In this document: positions 11,655-20,004 of the stretch, in pieces
How the letters are laid out: each line of letters starts with the position of its first letter
How positions within the stretch are numbered: the first letter of the stretch is position 1
From: Victivallaceae bacterium
GTDB taxonomy: Bacteria; Verrucomicrobiota; Lentisphaeria; Victivallales; Victivallaceae
Direction: 5' to 3'
DNA: 37,558 bases
Assembly: GCA_028709805.1 (NCBI GenBank)
Contig: JAQUTL010000026.1
Location: 1 to 37,558 of the forward strand
Made by a program: the position numbers and the translations under genes
The notes under the pieces: generated by a model
Database searches by the model: none
Seen by the model: only the letters and a program-made list of their open reading frames with translations
Told to the model about the DNA's origin: nothing

Positions 11655-12669
11655 TTTTCTTTTCCAGTTCCGCCACCTTTTCCTTGAGGCGTTCGACCTT
11701 CTTGGGGGTGGTGTAACGGCTCATGAACTCGCGCTGCGGTTCGGCCGGAGTGCCGAGCATGATCGAGTTGGGCGGACAGCTCTTGGCCAGACTGCTGGTC
11801 CCGGCCAGCTGGGTTCCGGCTCCGACCGTGATGTGACCGTTGACCCCGGCCTGCGCCGCGATGATCACCCCCTGTTCGAGTTCGGCGCTGCCGGCGATGC
11901 CGCACTGGGCCACCAGAATGCAGCTCTGACCGACCACGACGTTGTGGGCGACCATCACCAGATTGTCGATCTTTACATTGCGTTTGATCCAGGTTTTTCC
12001 GAAGCGGGCGCGGTCGACGGTGGAGTTGGCGCCGATTTCGACGTCGTCGTCAATCTGAACGATGCCGGTCTGGGAGACCTTGACAATTCCCTCGGCCGTC
12101 GGCAGGAATCCGAATCCGTCGCAGCCGATGACCACGCCGGAGTTCAGTATGACCTTGTTTCCCACGATGCAGCGGTAGTTTACCGTGACGTTCGGCCACA
12201 GGCGGCAGCCGGCGCCGATTTTCACGTCATTGCCGATATAGCAGCCGGCGCCGATCACGGTGTCGTCTCCGACCTCCACTCCCTCCTCCAGCACCGCGCA
12301 CGGCCCGATGGAGACGTTTTTTCCGAGTTTTACGCCCGGATGCACCACCGCCGACGGGTGAACGCCAACCGGACTCGCCGGCCGCGGCATGGCGAAATAC
12401 TCAATGACTTTACCGAACGCCAGATCGCAGTTCTGACAGACGATGAATGTGCGGTTGTTGAGCGGCTGGTCCGCCAGATCGCGGCAGATCAGCACGATTC
12501 CGGCGGCGGTGGCGGCCAGCAGGTGCTCATATTTTTTGTTGCCGACGAACGAACAGCAGTCCGCTCCGGCGTCCTTAAGCGAAGATACCCGCTCCACCGT
12601 CTGTTCCGGGTTTCCGAGCACCTCGCCCTTCACCATTTCCGCTATCTGCCGTGCGCTGAGACTTTTCAT
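11632..12669 (-). CDS. lpxD: UDP-3-O-(3-hydroxyacyl)glucosamine N-acyltransferase
   Basis: A 345-residue protein with the LpxD uridine-binding N-terminal domain (1-100), then a left-handed beta-helix of hexapeptide repeats (103-300) containing catalytic His242 in VMVAHNVVVG. It adds the second hydroxyacyl chain in lipid A synthesis. The end is unusual: after YTTPKKVERL the last 20 residues are a heptad-like coiled coil of repeated VAELEKK/IAELEKK units. The start has a short-spaced GGA and lies six bases after skp, the usual bam-skp-lpxD order in diderms. No fabZ or lpxA follows here. Confidence 0.96.
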   Translation of the reverse strand: MKSLSARQIAEMVKGEVLGNPEQTVERVSSLKDAGADCCSFVGNKKYEHLLAATAAGIVLICRDLADQPLNNRTFIVCQNCDLAFGKVIEYFAMPRPASPVGVHPSAVVHPGVKLGKNVSIGPCAVLEEGVEVGDDTVIGAGCYIGNDVKIGAGCRLWPNVTVNYRCIVGNKVILNSGVVIGCDGFGFLPTAEGIVKVSQTGIVQIDDDVEIGANSTVDRARFGKTWIKRNVKIDNLVMVAHNVVVGQSCILVAQCGIAGSAELEQGVIIAAQAGVNGHITVGAGTQLAGTSSLAKSCPPNSIMLGTPAEPQREFMSRYTTPKKVERLKEKVAELEKKIAELEKK

Positions 12670-12675
12670 TTTTTC

Positions 12676-13275
12676 CTACTCCGTTTTCTGCGGCGCGGCC
12701 GCCGTGGTCCGGTTGCCGCGGTTAAGTTCTTCGAGCACCTTTTCGGTGATGTCCAGATTGGACTTGAAAAAGACCACACTGCCTAAATTGGTGGTGGTTT
12801 TGCCGGAATAATCGAACACCAGGTCATAGTTTTCCACCGTGGCCCGGCGCTGGACTTCGGCCAGAATCTCCCCGGTGACCTCGTTCCGGCGGCTTTCCTC
12901 GAGCTGCTGGAAACTGCGGGTCTTCTCGGTGAAATAATTTTCCATTTCAGTTTTAAGCGCGTTCATCTCGGCCAGTTTTTTCGCCGCCGCCTCGCTTTTA
13001 AGCTGGCGGTCGGTTTCCTTCAGCGTGATGTTCTGCGCGGCGTCGAGCAGCGTCCGGTACTCCTCCTGAAGCGTCTGGAGATTTTTGTTCAACGCGGTGA
13101 GGTGGGTGCGGTAAACGTTCTGCTGCTCTTCGAGCTGGCTCTGGATGATCTTGGTCTTATAGTAATTGTTGAACACTTTTTCCATGTCGATCACCGCCGC
13201 GCGGAAAGGTTCGGCGGCGGCCGCGCCGACGGAAAGGCATATCAGCGCGGCGGCTATCAGCGATTTGATCCTCAT
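12676..13275 (-). CDS. skp: OmpH/Skp family periplasmic chaperone
   Basis: A 199-residue protein with a clear signal peptide (MRIKSLIAAALICLSVGAAAA). The family start FRAAVIDMEKVFNNYYKTK follows, then a long charged coiled-coil arm (about 45-150) and the conserved end YDLVFDYSGKTTTNLGSVVFFK before DITEKVLEELN. Skp trimers hold unfolded outer-membrane proteins in the periplasm. It sits directly before lpxD, as in many Gram-negative bacteria; no bamA is present in this window. The C-terminal extension after LNRG is Ala/Thr-rich and probably unstructured. Confidence 0.93.
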   Translation of the reverse strand: MRIKSLIAAALICLSVGAAAAEPFRAAVIDMEKVFNNYYKTKIIQSQLEEQQNVYRTHLTALNKNLQTLQEEYRTLLDAAQNITLKETDRQLKSEAAAKKLAEMNALKTEMENYFTEKTRSFQQLEESRRNEVTGEILAEVQRRATVENYDLVFDYSGKTTTNLGSVVFFKSNLDITEKVLEELNRGNRTTAAAPQKTE

Positions 13276-13310
13276 AGTTGAGTTTCTCCCTGTCGTTGTC
13301 CGGAATCGGA

Positions 13311-13709
13311 TTAAAGTTTGGACTGCGCGATGAGTTTTCGGGCCAGTTCGGTAAGTTCCAGCAACTTCTGCTGCCGAACGTCCGGGGGGAGGTCGTTGAA
13401 CGCGTCGAGCAGGATTTTTTCGTCGCTGGACAGGCTGGCCAGGTCGCGGTGAACTCTGGCGTGCGACGGCGGTTCCGGCAGCTCGTCGGATTCATCGTCA
13501 TTTCCGGCGGCGGCGTTCGGCGGCATGTACGGTTTGACGATCGGGTACAGCTTGTCCCAGGTTTCCTTGCGGATGATGTCGGTGGACCGGTTGACGAACT
13601 GGCTCAGGGTTTCGGTCTTGACGTTGATCTCCTTGGCCACTGCGTCCAGCGACCCCAGAGTGTTTACGGCGCGCTGCAGCGCCCGGAAGATTTCATCGGT
13701 AAGTCTCAT
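13311..13709 (-). CDS. Putative helix-turn-helix DNA-binding protein, 132 aa
   Basis: The first 50 residues resemble a Cro/CI-type helix-turn-helix: GSLDAVAKEINVKTETLSQF is a plausible HTH with the recognition helix around TETLSQFVNRS. A Pro/Asp/Glu-rich linker (about 62-85) and a helical C-terminus (KILLDAFNDLPPDVRQQKLL) follow. The RBS AAGGAG lies eight bases from the ATG. It has its own promoter overlapping the uvrD stop. No named family is recognised. Its place ahead of skp-lpxD raises the possibility of regulating envelope genes, but this is only context. Confidence 0.65.
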   Translation of the reverse strand: MRLTDEIFRALQRAVNTLGSLDAVAKEINVKTETLSQFVNRSTDIIRKETWDKLYPIVKPYMPPNAAAGNDDESDELPEPPSHARVHRDLASLSSDEKILLDAFNDLPPDVRQQKLLELTELARKLIAQSKL

Positions 13710-13746
13710 TTGTTCGACTCCTTGTGACTTCAGTAAATAACTATGT

Positions 13747-13774
13747 AATATACCGCGGATTGCGGTTATTTCAA
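13747..13774 (-). promoter_or_regulatory. Internal promoter for the HTH-skp-lpxD-Sel1 genes
   Basis: On the minus strand TTGAAA (13774-13769) overlaps the stop of the helicase gene. After 16 bases comes TATATT (13752-13747). It would transcribe the HTH-like gene and the envelope genes separately from purO-uvrD. Confidence 0.65.
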
Positions 13775-15784
13775 ATTTTTGAAGATGTTGCGGAACTGCG
13801 ATTCCAGCTCGGACGGCGTGAGTTTTCTGACCAGATCCTCGGCATTGGCCTCTTCGCAGAGTTCCGCCGGCAGCCGGCGGACGAAGTCGCTGGTGCGGCG
13901 GTCGCGGTAGACGCCGCGCTCCATGCGCCGGCGGGTGGCGGAGATGATCATTTTCAGCTTGGCGCGGGTCACCGCCACATAGAACAGCCGGAGTTCCTCG
14001 TCGGTATTGCCCTCCTCGACCGCCCGCTCGTGCGGGAAAAGGTCTTTTTCCATGCCGACCAGAAAGACGAACGGGAACTCCAGTCCCTTGGCGGCGTGAA
14101 CGGTGGAGAGTGTCACCGCCGGCTGATCTTTGTCCGGTTCGTCGGTGCGGTCGTTTTCCTCCAGCAGCGCGAAGTTCTCCAGAAATTCTCCGAGCGTGGC
14201 GTTCGGATGCTTCTGCTCGAACTGCGCGACCGAGTTGATGAATTCATCGACGTTTTCCCGTCTTTTTCTCGCATCCTCCAAGTCCCGGTAGATCAGTTGA
14301 AGTCCCGGCAGATAGCCGACACTGGCAAGATATTCCGACACTTTTCCGGCCAGATTGCCCGGCGACGCGAATTTTTCCGTTGCCTCCGCAATGGCCGATG
14401 CAAGATTTTCCGCTCCGGCCGCCCCTTTCGCGGACAGATTTTTACGAAATTCCCCGTCTCCCAGCAGCGCTGCCATCGGCGTGCTGCGCGAACAGCGCTC
14501 CTTCAGCAGAGACACCGCCTTGTCCGCCAGTCCTCTCGGCGGCAGCGCGAGTATCCGCAGCAGACTCTGATTGTCGCGCGGGTTGGCCACCAGTTTCAAA
14601 TAAGCGGCGGCGTCCTTGATCTCCTTGCGCTGGTAGAACTCCTGTCCTCCGACCAGCCGGTACGGTATTCCGGCGAGCCGGAGCGCCGTCTCCAGCTGGC
14701 GCGAAAGATGGTTGGAGCGGTAAAGCACTGCGATGTCGCCGTGGTCGGCGTGGGGATTCTCGGCCAGCAGCCGCGGAATATGACCGGCGACGAACCCGGC
14801 TTCCGCCTCCTCGTCCTCGGCGCGGACCAGCAGCAGCGGCTCGCCGGTCCCCAGATCGCTCCACAGCCGTTTGGCGAACTGCGAGTCGCCCTTGCCGAGA
14901 ATGCTGTTGGCGGCTTTCAGGATCGTGTTGGTGGAGCGGTAGTTCTGTTCGAGCTTTATCGACTTGGCGCCGGGATAGAGAGTCGGAAAATCAAGAATGT
15001 TGCCGATATCGGCGCCGCGCCAGGAATAGATGCTCTGGTCGTCATCGCCGACCACGCAGAGGTTGCGGCGCTCGGCGCAGAGCATGCGGACAATGTCAAA
15101 CTGGACGAAGTTGGTGTCCTGATATTCGTCGATCAGCAGATAGCGGTGGCGATCCCGGTATTTTTCCAGAACCTCCGGGAAATCGTGCAGGATTTTAGCG
15201 GTCAGCAGCAGCAGATCGTCAAAATCCAGACAGTTCTGGTTTTCAAGCAGCTGCTGGTATTGGGTGTAGACAAGGGCGCACTGCGCCTCGAATTTGCTGT
15301 GGCGGTCGGCGTCGGGCGGAAGTTTTGCCGCGTTCTTCTGCCGTCCGATGTAGGCGGCCGCCGCCTGAAACGGCAGCTGCTCCTTGGAGATGCCGGCCAG
15401 CGCCATCGCCTGTTTCATCAATCCCTGCTGGTCGGAGTCGTCGGCAATGGTGAAATTGCCGAGGTAGCCCAGCGCCTTGATCTCGGCGCGCAGAAAGCGG
15501 GCGCAGAAACTGTGAAACGTTCCCAGCGTCACCTTGCCCGCCGCCGCCGGCTCCACCAGCGAGACCAGCCGTTCGCGCATTTCGCGGGCGGCCTTGTTGG
15601 TGAAAGTCATTCCGAGTATCGTTCCGGGCGCAATGCCCGACGCGATCATATAGGCGATGCGGTAGGTGATGACTCTGGTTTTTCCGGTTCCGGCACCGGC
15701 CAGCACCAGCACGGGGCCGTCGATGGTGGAAACGGCTTCGCGCTGGGCCGGATTAAGCCCGGCCAGCAGTTCTTCCGGCTTCAT
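13766..15784 (-). CDS. UvrD/Rep/PcrA-type ATP-dependent 3'-5' DNA helicase
   Basis: A 672-residue superfamily 1A helicase with the full motif set: the Q-motif LNPAQREAV, Walker A AGAGTGKTRVITYRIAYM, Walker B LLIDEYQDTN, motif III VVGDDDQSIYSWRGAD, motif IV NYRST, motif V VTLSTVHAAKGLEF and motif VI FYVAVTRAK. It unwinds DNA in repair and replication restart. The length is close to Rep (about 670) and lacks the longer PcrA/UvrD C-terminal tail. I therefore leave the symbol open between uvrD, pcrA and rep. It starts 10 bases after purO, so the two are co-transcribed. Confidence 0.95.
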   Translation of the reverse strand: MKPEELLAGLNPAQREAVSTIDGPVLVLAGAGTGKTRVITYRIAYMIASGIAPGTILGMTFTNKAAREMRERLVSLVEPAAAGKVTLGTFHSFCARFLRAEIKALGYLGNFTIADDSDQQGLMKQAMALAGISKEQLPFQAAAAYIGRQKNAAKLPPDADRHSKFEAQCALVYTQYQQLLENQNCLDFDDLLLLTAKILHDFPEVLEKYRDRHRYLLIDEYQDTNFVQFDIVRMLCAERRNLCVVGDDDQSIYSWRGADIGNILDFPTLYPGAKSIKLEQNYRSTNTILKAANSILGKGDSQFAKRLWSDLGTGEPLLLVRAEDEEAEAGFVAGHIPRLLAENPHADHGDIAVLYRSNHLSRQLETALRLAGIPYRLVGGQEFYQRKEIKDAAAYLKLVANPRDNQSLLRILALPPRGLADKAVSLLKERCSRSTPMAALLGDGEFRKNLSAKGAAGAENLASAIAEATEKFASPGNLAGKVSEYLASVGYLPGLQLIYRDLEDARKRRENVDEFINSVAQFEQKHPNATLGEFLENFALLEENDRTDEPDKDQPAVTLSTVHAAKGLEFPFVFLVGMEKDLFPHERAVEEGNTDEELRLFYVAVTRAKLKMIISATRRRMERGVYRDRRTSDFVRRLPAELCEEANAEDLVRKLTPSELESQFRNIFKNLK

Positions 15785-15794
15785 CGGGGGGCGC

Positions 15795-16433
15795 TCAGGC
15801 GTTTTTTACCGCGACGGTGAAAACACCGTCATCTCCGGACACTGCGGCCGCCGCGGTCACCGGGTTGGTGAATCCGGCGAAAACGCCGCCGCCGATGATG
15901 AAGTCACAGCATTCCGCAGCGGTGGCGGCGGTGAACCCGTCGTCATGGAAGCTCTCGCACGGATAACAGTGCTCGTAGGTCGAGATGTAGAACAGCGTTC
16001 CGGGTTTCGGCGCCAGCCGGCGCACCAGAACCGCGTCTTTCCGGACAATGGCGAGAAACGCCTCCGACCCGTCACCGGAGATCACGCCGGCGATGCGCGG
16101 AGTGTCCAGTGAATCGTGTTCGTAGTCAAGTGCCAGCAGGCTGAGTGTGAGCGCGTCGCGCGGGGGGAGGCCGGCGGCGATCTTCTCCGCGATCGGATCG
16201 GTGTGCGACCCGTTGGTGACCACCGTGTATTTTCCGGCTTGGCGCAGCGCATTGTAGGCGATATACGGGTTCCTGCCGAGGTCGGACTCGAATCCGGCCC
16301 GCGGCACCACCGCCGCTTTACCGTTGGAAATCACCGCCTCGCGGTTGGGGAATGAACGTGAAGAAACCCGGTACAGCGCCGCTGCTTTGCCTTTGCCGGT
16401 GATGCCCACTGCCACGATTCTGCCGATATACAT
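15795..16433 (-). CDS. purO: Archaeal-type IMP cyclohydrolase
   Basis: A 212-residue protein whose start MYIGRIVAVG followed by YRVSSRSFPNREAV is the signature of the PurO family, first described in methanogens. It closes the ring of FAICAR to give IMP, the last step of purine synthesis. Most bacteria use the unrelated C- or N-terminal part of PurH instead. Further family-like stretches are NPYIAYNALR, VTNGSHTDPI and the C-terminal GGVFAGFTNP. It has a good RBS (AGGAGA) before 16433 and leads the operon with the helicase. An AT-rich TATATTATA lies upstream at 16467-16475. Transfer from archaea or an old paralog is possible. Confidence 0.87.
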   Translation of the reverse strand: MYIGRIVAVGITGKGKAAALYRVSSRSFPNREAVISNGKAAVVPRAGFESDLGRNPYIAYNALRQAGKYTVVTNGSHTDPIAEKIAAGLPPRDALTLSLLALDYEHDSLDTPRIAGVISGDGSEAFLAIVRKDAVLVRRLAPKPGTLFYISTYEHCYPCESFHDDGFTAATAAECCDFIIGGGVFAGFTNPVTAAAAVSGDDGVFTVAVKNA

Positions 16434-16500
16434 GTCGTCTCCTGTCTTTTGTTCCTGAGTATTTTGCTATAATATACAGTTTCAAAGTGAAAATAAAAGC

Positions 16501-16528
16501 TTGATTTTTCCATTTTCCGGGCTATTCT
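16501..16528 (+). promoter_or_regulatory. Promoter of the SUMF-MBOAT-SGNH operon
   Basis: TTGATT (16501-16506), a 16-base spacer, then TATTCT (16523-16528). The leader of about 40 bases ends in AAGGAGAAG before the ATG at 16574. No operator is evident. Confidence 0.6.
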
Positions 16529-16573
16529 AAGTTGGAATAATAAGAGGTCATAAAAAAATAAGGAGAAGACATT

Positions 16574-17404
16574 ATGTTGAAGCAGCTTTTTCTGGCCGCG
16601 GCGGTTGCGGCCTCGATCGGGGTTTTCGGTGATGACGCCGCCGGCGTTTCCACCAAGGGCGGAGTTAAAATGGTGCTGGTTCCCGGCGGCGAGTTTCAGA
16701 TGGGAAATCCCGGCGGCAAGGCTGATGCGGCAACCGTGCATCAGGTCAAGATTTCGCCGTTTTACATGGATGCCGCCGAGGTTACGCAGGAGGAATACGA
16801 GCGGTTGATGGAGTACAATCCGTCCAAATTCCGCGGCGAAATGCTTCCGGTGGAGCGGACCAGATGGATCGACGCCGCCGCCTACTGCAATCTGCGCAGC
16901 AAGGAGGAGGGGCTGACTCCGGTTTATGACCTTGAAAACGACACCGCCGATTTTTCCGCCTCCGGCTATCGTCTGCCGACCGAGGCGGAGTGGGAGTTCG
17001 CCTGCCGCGCCGGAAATTCCGGGCGCTTCTATTTTGGAGCCGACGAAAAATCGCTGGCTGACTACGGCTGGTTCCGCAGCAATTCCGAAGAATCCACCCA
17101 CAAGGTGGCCGGAAAAACCCCCAACGCCTTTGGGCTTTTCGACATGTACGGCAATGTGGCCGAATGGTGCAATGACCTCTATTCGCCGGATTATTACGCC
17201 GAAAGCGCCGCCGAAAATCCCGCCGGACCGGACAAGGGCGCAAAGCGCGTTCTGCGCGGCGGATCGTGGGCCGACCGCGCGAAATACATCGGCAGCGGCG
17301 TCCGGGCCTCGGACAATCCGGTGACCGCCGACATCTGTCAGGGGTACGACGTTTATGGTTTCCGCTGCGTCCGTCCCGTCACTTCGTCCGCGCAGGAGAA
17401 ATAG
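16574..17404 (+). CDS. Secreted SUMF1/FGE-fold protein lacking the catalytic cysteines
   Basis: A 276-residue protein with a signal peptide (MLKQLFLAAAVAASIGVFGD). It carries a formylglycine-generating-enzyme-like domain: MVLVPGGEFQMGN, EVTQEEYERLM, YRLPTEAEWEFACRAG, NAFGLFDMYGNVAEWCND, RVLRGGSW and a terminal YGFRCVRP. In true FGEs a reactive Cys pair follows RGGSW; here the segment reads ADRAKYIGSGVRASDNP with no cysteine. Sulfatase maturation is therefore unlikely, and a binding or structural role in the periplasm more so. It leads a four-gene operon with an acyltransferase and an SGNH protein, suggesting a part in surface-glycan modification. Confidence 0.85.
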   Translation: MLKQLFLAAAVAASIGVFGDDAAGVSTKGGVKMVLVPGGEFQMGNPGGKADAATVHQVKISPFYMDAAEVTQEEYERLMEYNPSKFRGEMLPVERTRWIDAAAYCNLRSKEEGLTPVYDLENDTADFSASGYRLPTEAEWEFACRAGNSGRFYFGADEKSLADYGWFRSNSEESTHKVAGKTPNAFGLFDMYGNVAEWCNDLYSPDYYAESAAENPAGPDKGAKRVLRGGSWADRAKYIGSGVRASDNPVTADICQGYDVYGFRCVRPVTSSAQEK

Positions 17405-17410
17405 TTTCAG

Positions 17411-18853
17411 ATGCTCTTTCAAACCTGGGATTTTATTATATTCTTCAGCGTGGTGCTGGGCGGACTGGCGCTGCTGCGTCCGGGACTCCGGGCATGGTGG
17501 CTGCTGGCGGCAAGCTGGTTCTTCTACGGCAATTTCAACCCGGTTTTCCTGATCTTTCTGATCTATATATCGCTGTTCGACTACTGTGTCGGGCGCGGAC
17601 TGGCGAAGACCGGGACGGTATGGGTTCGTAAACTGCTGGTGTTTTTCAGCGTGGCCAACGGCGTCGCGCTGCTCGGACTTTTCAAGTATGCCGGCTTCAT
17701 CACCGAGAATCTTCAGGCGCTTTGCAACAGCCTTGATCTTGGCTACCGGGTCCCGACGCTGGCGGAGTCGGCCGGCCGGGTGCTGGACGCGCTGAACCTG
17801 AACTACGAACTGACCGCCGCCATGCTGCTGCCGGTCGGATTGAGCTACTTCACTTTCAAGTCGCTGTCCTACACCATTGACGTTTATCGCGGAACGGTGC
17901 GCTGCGAGCGCAAATTCATCCATTACGCCTGTTATCTGGCGTTTTTCCCGACCGTCCTCATGGGGCCGATCGACCGTTCCGGGCTGTTTCTCCGTCAGCT
18001 TCGCCATCGGATCGCGGTGCGGCGGCAGGACATTGCCGACGGCGTGTCGCTCTTCATCTCCGGCTTGTTCAAGAAGGTGGTGCTGGCCGATACACTGGCG
18101 GTATTTGTGGAGAAGGTATATAAAAGCGACGTGGGCGACTACAACGCCCTGACCGTGCTGTTCGCCACCTACGCTTTCGCCTGGCAGCTTTACGGCGACT
18201 TTTCCGGTTACAGCGAAATGGCTTCCGGCGTCGCCCGGCTGATGGGATTCCGGATCACACTGAATTTCAACTGCCCCTATGTGGCGGTTAATTTTACCGA
18301 TTTCTGGCGGCGCTGGCATATCAGTTTGTCCACCTGGTTTCGGGACTATGTGTATATTCCGCTCGGCGGCAACCGGGTTTCGGAATGGCGGATCTGGCTG
18401 AATCTGTTCATCACCATGGTGGTTTCCGGGTTCTGGCACGGCGAGGCGTGGGCGTTTCTGATCTGGGGAGCGTGGCACGGCGTCTGCTGCGTGGTGTGGC
18501 GTTTCTTCGACAAGTCGGCCTGGTATCTGGCGATTCCCAAACTGGTCCGCCAGCTCGCTGTGTTCAATCTGGCGGCTTTCGGCTGGATATTCTTCTGCTC
18601 AAAATCGCTGGACCGGGCGTGGGGACTGGTGAAGATACTGTTCAGCTGGTCGGGCGAAGGATTGTCGCTGGTGCCGTGGTACATGTTTGTGCTGGTGGCG
18701 GCGGTGTGGATATATCAGCTGGTCTACGACTCCAAACTGCGCCGCGGTCTGGAGTTTGCTCCGGTGCGTTATGCGTTGATGGCGCTGGTCATTCTGCTCA
18801 TAATCGTGGTTCCCGGCGACGCCAACCAGAAATTTCTTTACTTCGACTTTTAG
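17411..18853 (+). CDS. MBOAT-family O-acyltransferase (AlgI-like)
   Basis: A 480-residue polytopic membrane protein with about ten helices. AlgI-type signatures are present: QTWDFIIFF near the start, LPVGLSYFTFKSLSYTIDVY (140-159), MGPIDR (184-189), QLYGDFSGYSEMA (259-271) and FWRRWHISLSTWFRDYVYIP (298-317). The two family histidines are His343 (FWHG) and His356 (WGAWHG). Such proteins move acyl groups across the membrane to an extracytoplasmic acceptor such as alginate or peptidoglycan. It starts six bases after the SUMF-like gene and is followed by an SGNH protein, the usual transferase partner. The glycan target is unknown. Confidence 0.94.
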   Translation: MLFQTWDFIIFFSVVLGGLALLRPGLRAWWLLAASWFFYGNFNPVFLIFLIYISLFDYCVGRGLAKTGTVWVRKLLVFFSVANGVALLGLFKYAGFITENLQALCNSLDLGYRVPTLAESAGRVLDALNLNYELTAAMLLPVGLSYFTFKSLSYTIDVYRGTVRCERKFIHYACYLAFFPTVLMGPIDRSGLFLRQLRHRIAVRRQDIADGVSLFISGLFKKVVLADTLAVFVEKVYKSDVGDYNALTVLFATYAFAWQLYGDFSGYSEMASGVARLMGFRITLNFNCPYVAVNFTDFWRRWHISLSTWFRDYVYIPLGGNRVSEWRIWLNLFITMVVSGFWHGEAWAFLIWGAWHGVCCVVWRFFDKSAWYLAIPKLVRQLAVFNLAAFGWIFFCSKSLDRAWGLVKILFSWSGEGLSLVPWYMFVLVAAVWIYQLVYDSKLRRGLEFAPVRYALMALVILLIIVVPGDANQKFLYFDF

Positions 18854-18869
18854 GAGACGGCAATAGAAA

Positions 18870-20000
18870 ATGAGTGAAAACAGAAAAAAATATCGCAGTC
18901 TCAAGTCGATGCCGGTCCGCTGCAACGCCCTGTATCTGTCATTCCGCGAAATGGTGATCGTGATCCCGCTGGTTCTGGCGGCGGCGATATGGCTGCTCCC
19001 GTATCTGTGGGAAAAAAGCGAGAAGTTCGATTTTCAGGAACCGGACTTCCGCATCAGCTACGACTTGCGTGACGACTACTGGAGCTACCGGCAGTGGGTC
19101 GATTACGCCGCGGAAAATTATGACGTGATGTTTGTGGGCGACTCGGTGGTGTGGGGAATGTATACCGACAACGCTCACACGCTCAGCCACTGCTACAATG
19201 CGCAAAAGGACGAGGCCGCGGCCGCCAATCTCGGTATCGACGGTCTTCATCCGGTTGCGCTGGAGGGGCTGATGGCCGACTTCGGCCGCGGACTGCGCGG
19301 CAAGAAGATATATTTGTATTTCAACGCGTTGTGGATGAATTCGGAAAAGTTCGATCTCACCTACCGGCCATTGGTCGACGAAGACGGAGTTCCGGAAAAA
19401 CTTACGGTGATGCATCCGCGGCTGATTCCGCAGTTCGACCGTTCGATTGAGGGATACGGCGATCCGTTGAAGAAGCGGATGGCGGCGGTGCTGGAGCGCA
19501 ATCTGCCGATCTGCAGTCTGCTCAATCATCTGCGCGGCGTCTGGTATGACAACAAGTCGCTGGCCGAATGGATGCTGGTCAATCCGTCGTCCGATCCGCT
19601 GACCCGTCCGGGGTTTTATATCTCTGCCGTGGAGCGCGAACACCGGAACCGTTCGACGCCGTGGAACAAGCCGCGCGCGTTCGAGGTCGGCTATGACTGG
19701 GTTCCGGCCGAACGTTCGCTGCAGCTCAAGGCGTTTATCCGCGCCGCGAAGCTGCTTGAGGAACGCGGCAACGAGGTGACGGTGGTGGTGGGCGCGTTCA
19801 ACACCCACATGCTGGACGAGCGCTCGCTCGAAGCCTACGGCAAACTGGTCTCCGACGCCGAGGACAGGCTCGATGACGCCGGACTGAAATATCTTGAACT
19901 TGAGACACTCCCCAGCGAGAGCTACGCCGACGCCAGCCATCCGCTTGACGCCGGTTATGAAAACATGGCGGAACAGATCATTCAATACGAGGAAGAATAA
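18870..20000 (+). CDS. Membrane-anchored SGNH-fold protein, probable acyltransferase partner
   Basis: A 376-residue protein with a cytoplasmic basic start, one membrane helix (about 27-46) and a long extracytoplasmic domain. SGNH blocks are visible: FVGDSVVWG with Ser92, NLGIDG as block II, and DASHPLDAGY giving Asp354 and His357, so a complete Ser-His-Asp triad is likely. It resembles AlgJ/AlgX- and PatB-type partners that take an acyl group from the MBOAT protein and attach it to a polysaccharide. The RBS AGGAGA lies before the ATG, 16 bases after the MBOAT gene. Simple esterase activity is the alternative. Confidence 0.85.
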   Translation: MSENRKKYRSLKSMPVRCNALYLSFREMVIVIPLVLAAAIWLLPYLWEKSEKFDFQEPDFRISYDLRDDYWSYRQWVDYAAENYDVMFVGDSVVWGMYTDNAHTLSHCYNAQKDEAAAANLGIDGLHPVALEGLMADFGRGLRGKKIYLYFNALWMNSEKFDLTYRPLVDEDGVPEKLTVMHPRLIPQFDRSIEGYGDPLKKRMAAVLERNLPICSLLNHLRGVWYDNKSLAEWMLVNPSSDPLTRPGFYISAVEREHRNRSTPWNKPRAFEVGYDWVPAERSLQLKAFIRAAKLLEERGNEVTVVVGAFNTHMLDERSLEAYGKLVSDAEDRLDDAGLKYLELETLPSESYADASHPLDAGYENMAEQIIQYEEE

Positions 20001-20004
20001 CATC

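Noticed and set aside
13724-15820. 698-residue plus-strand ORF opposite the helicase gene
   Set aside because: The minus strand carries every SF1 helicase motif. The plus frame has no recognisable domain and is the codon-bias shadow common in GC-rich genes.
16574-17404. Calling this gene a sulfatase-activating formylglycine-generating enzyme
   Set aside because: The fold is right but the catalytic cysteines after RGGSW are missing, and no sulfatase gene is nearby.
16331-18478. 715-residue minus-strand ORF across the SUMF-like and MBOAT genes
   Set aside because: It overlaps two well-supported plus-strand genes and part of purO, shows no family motif and has an implausible composition.
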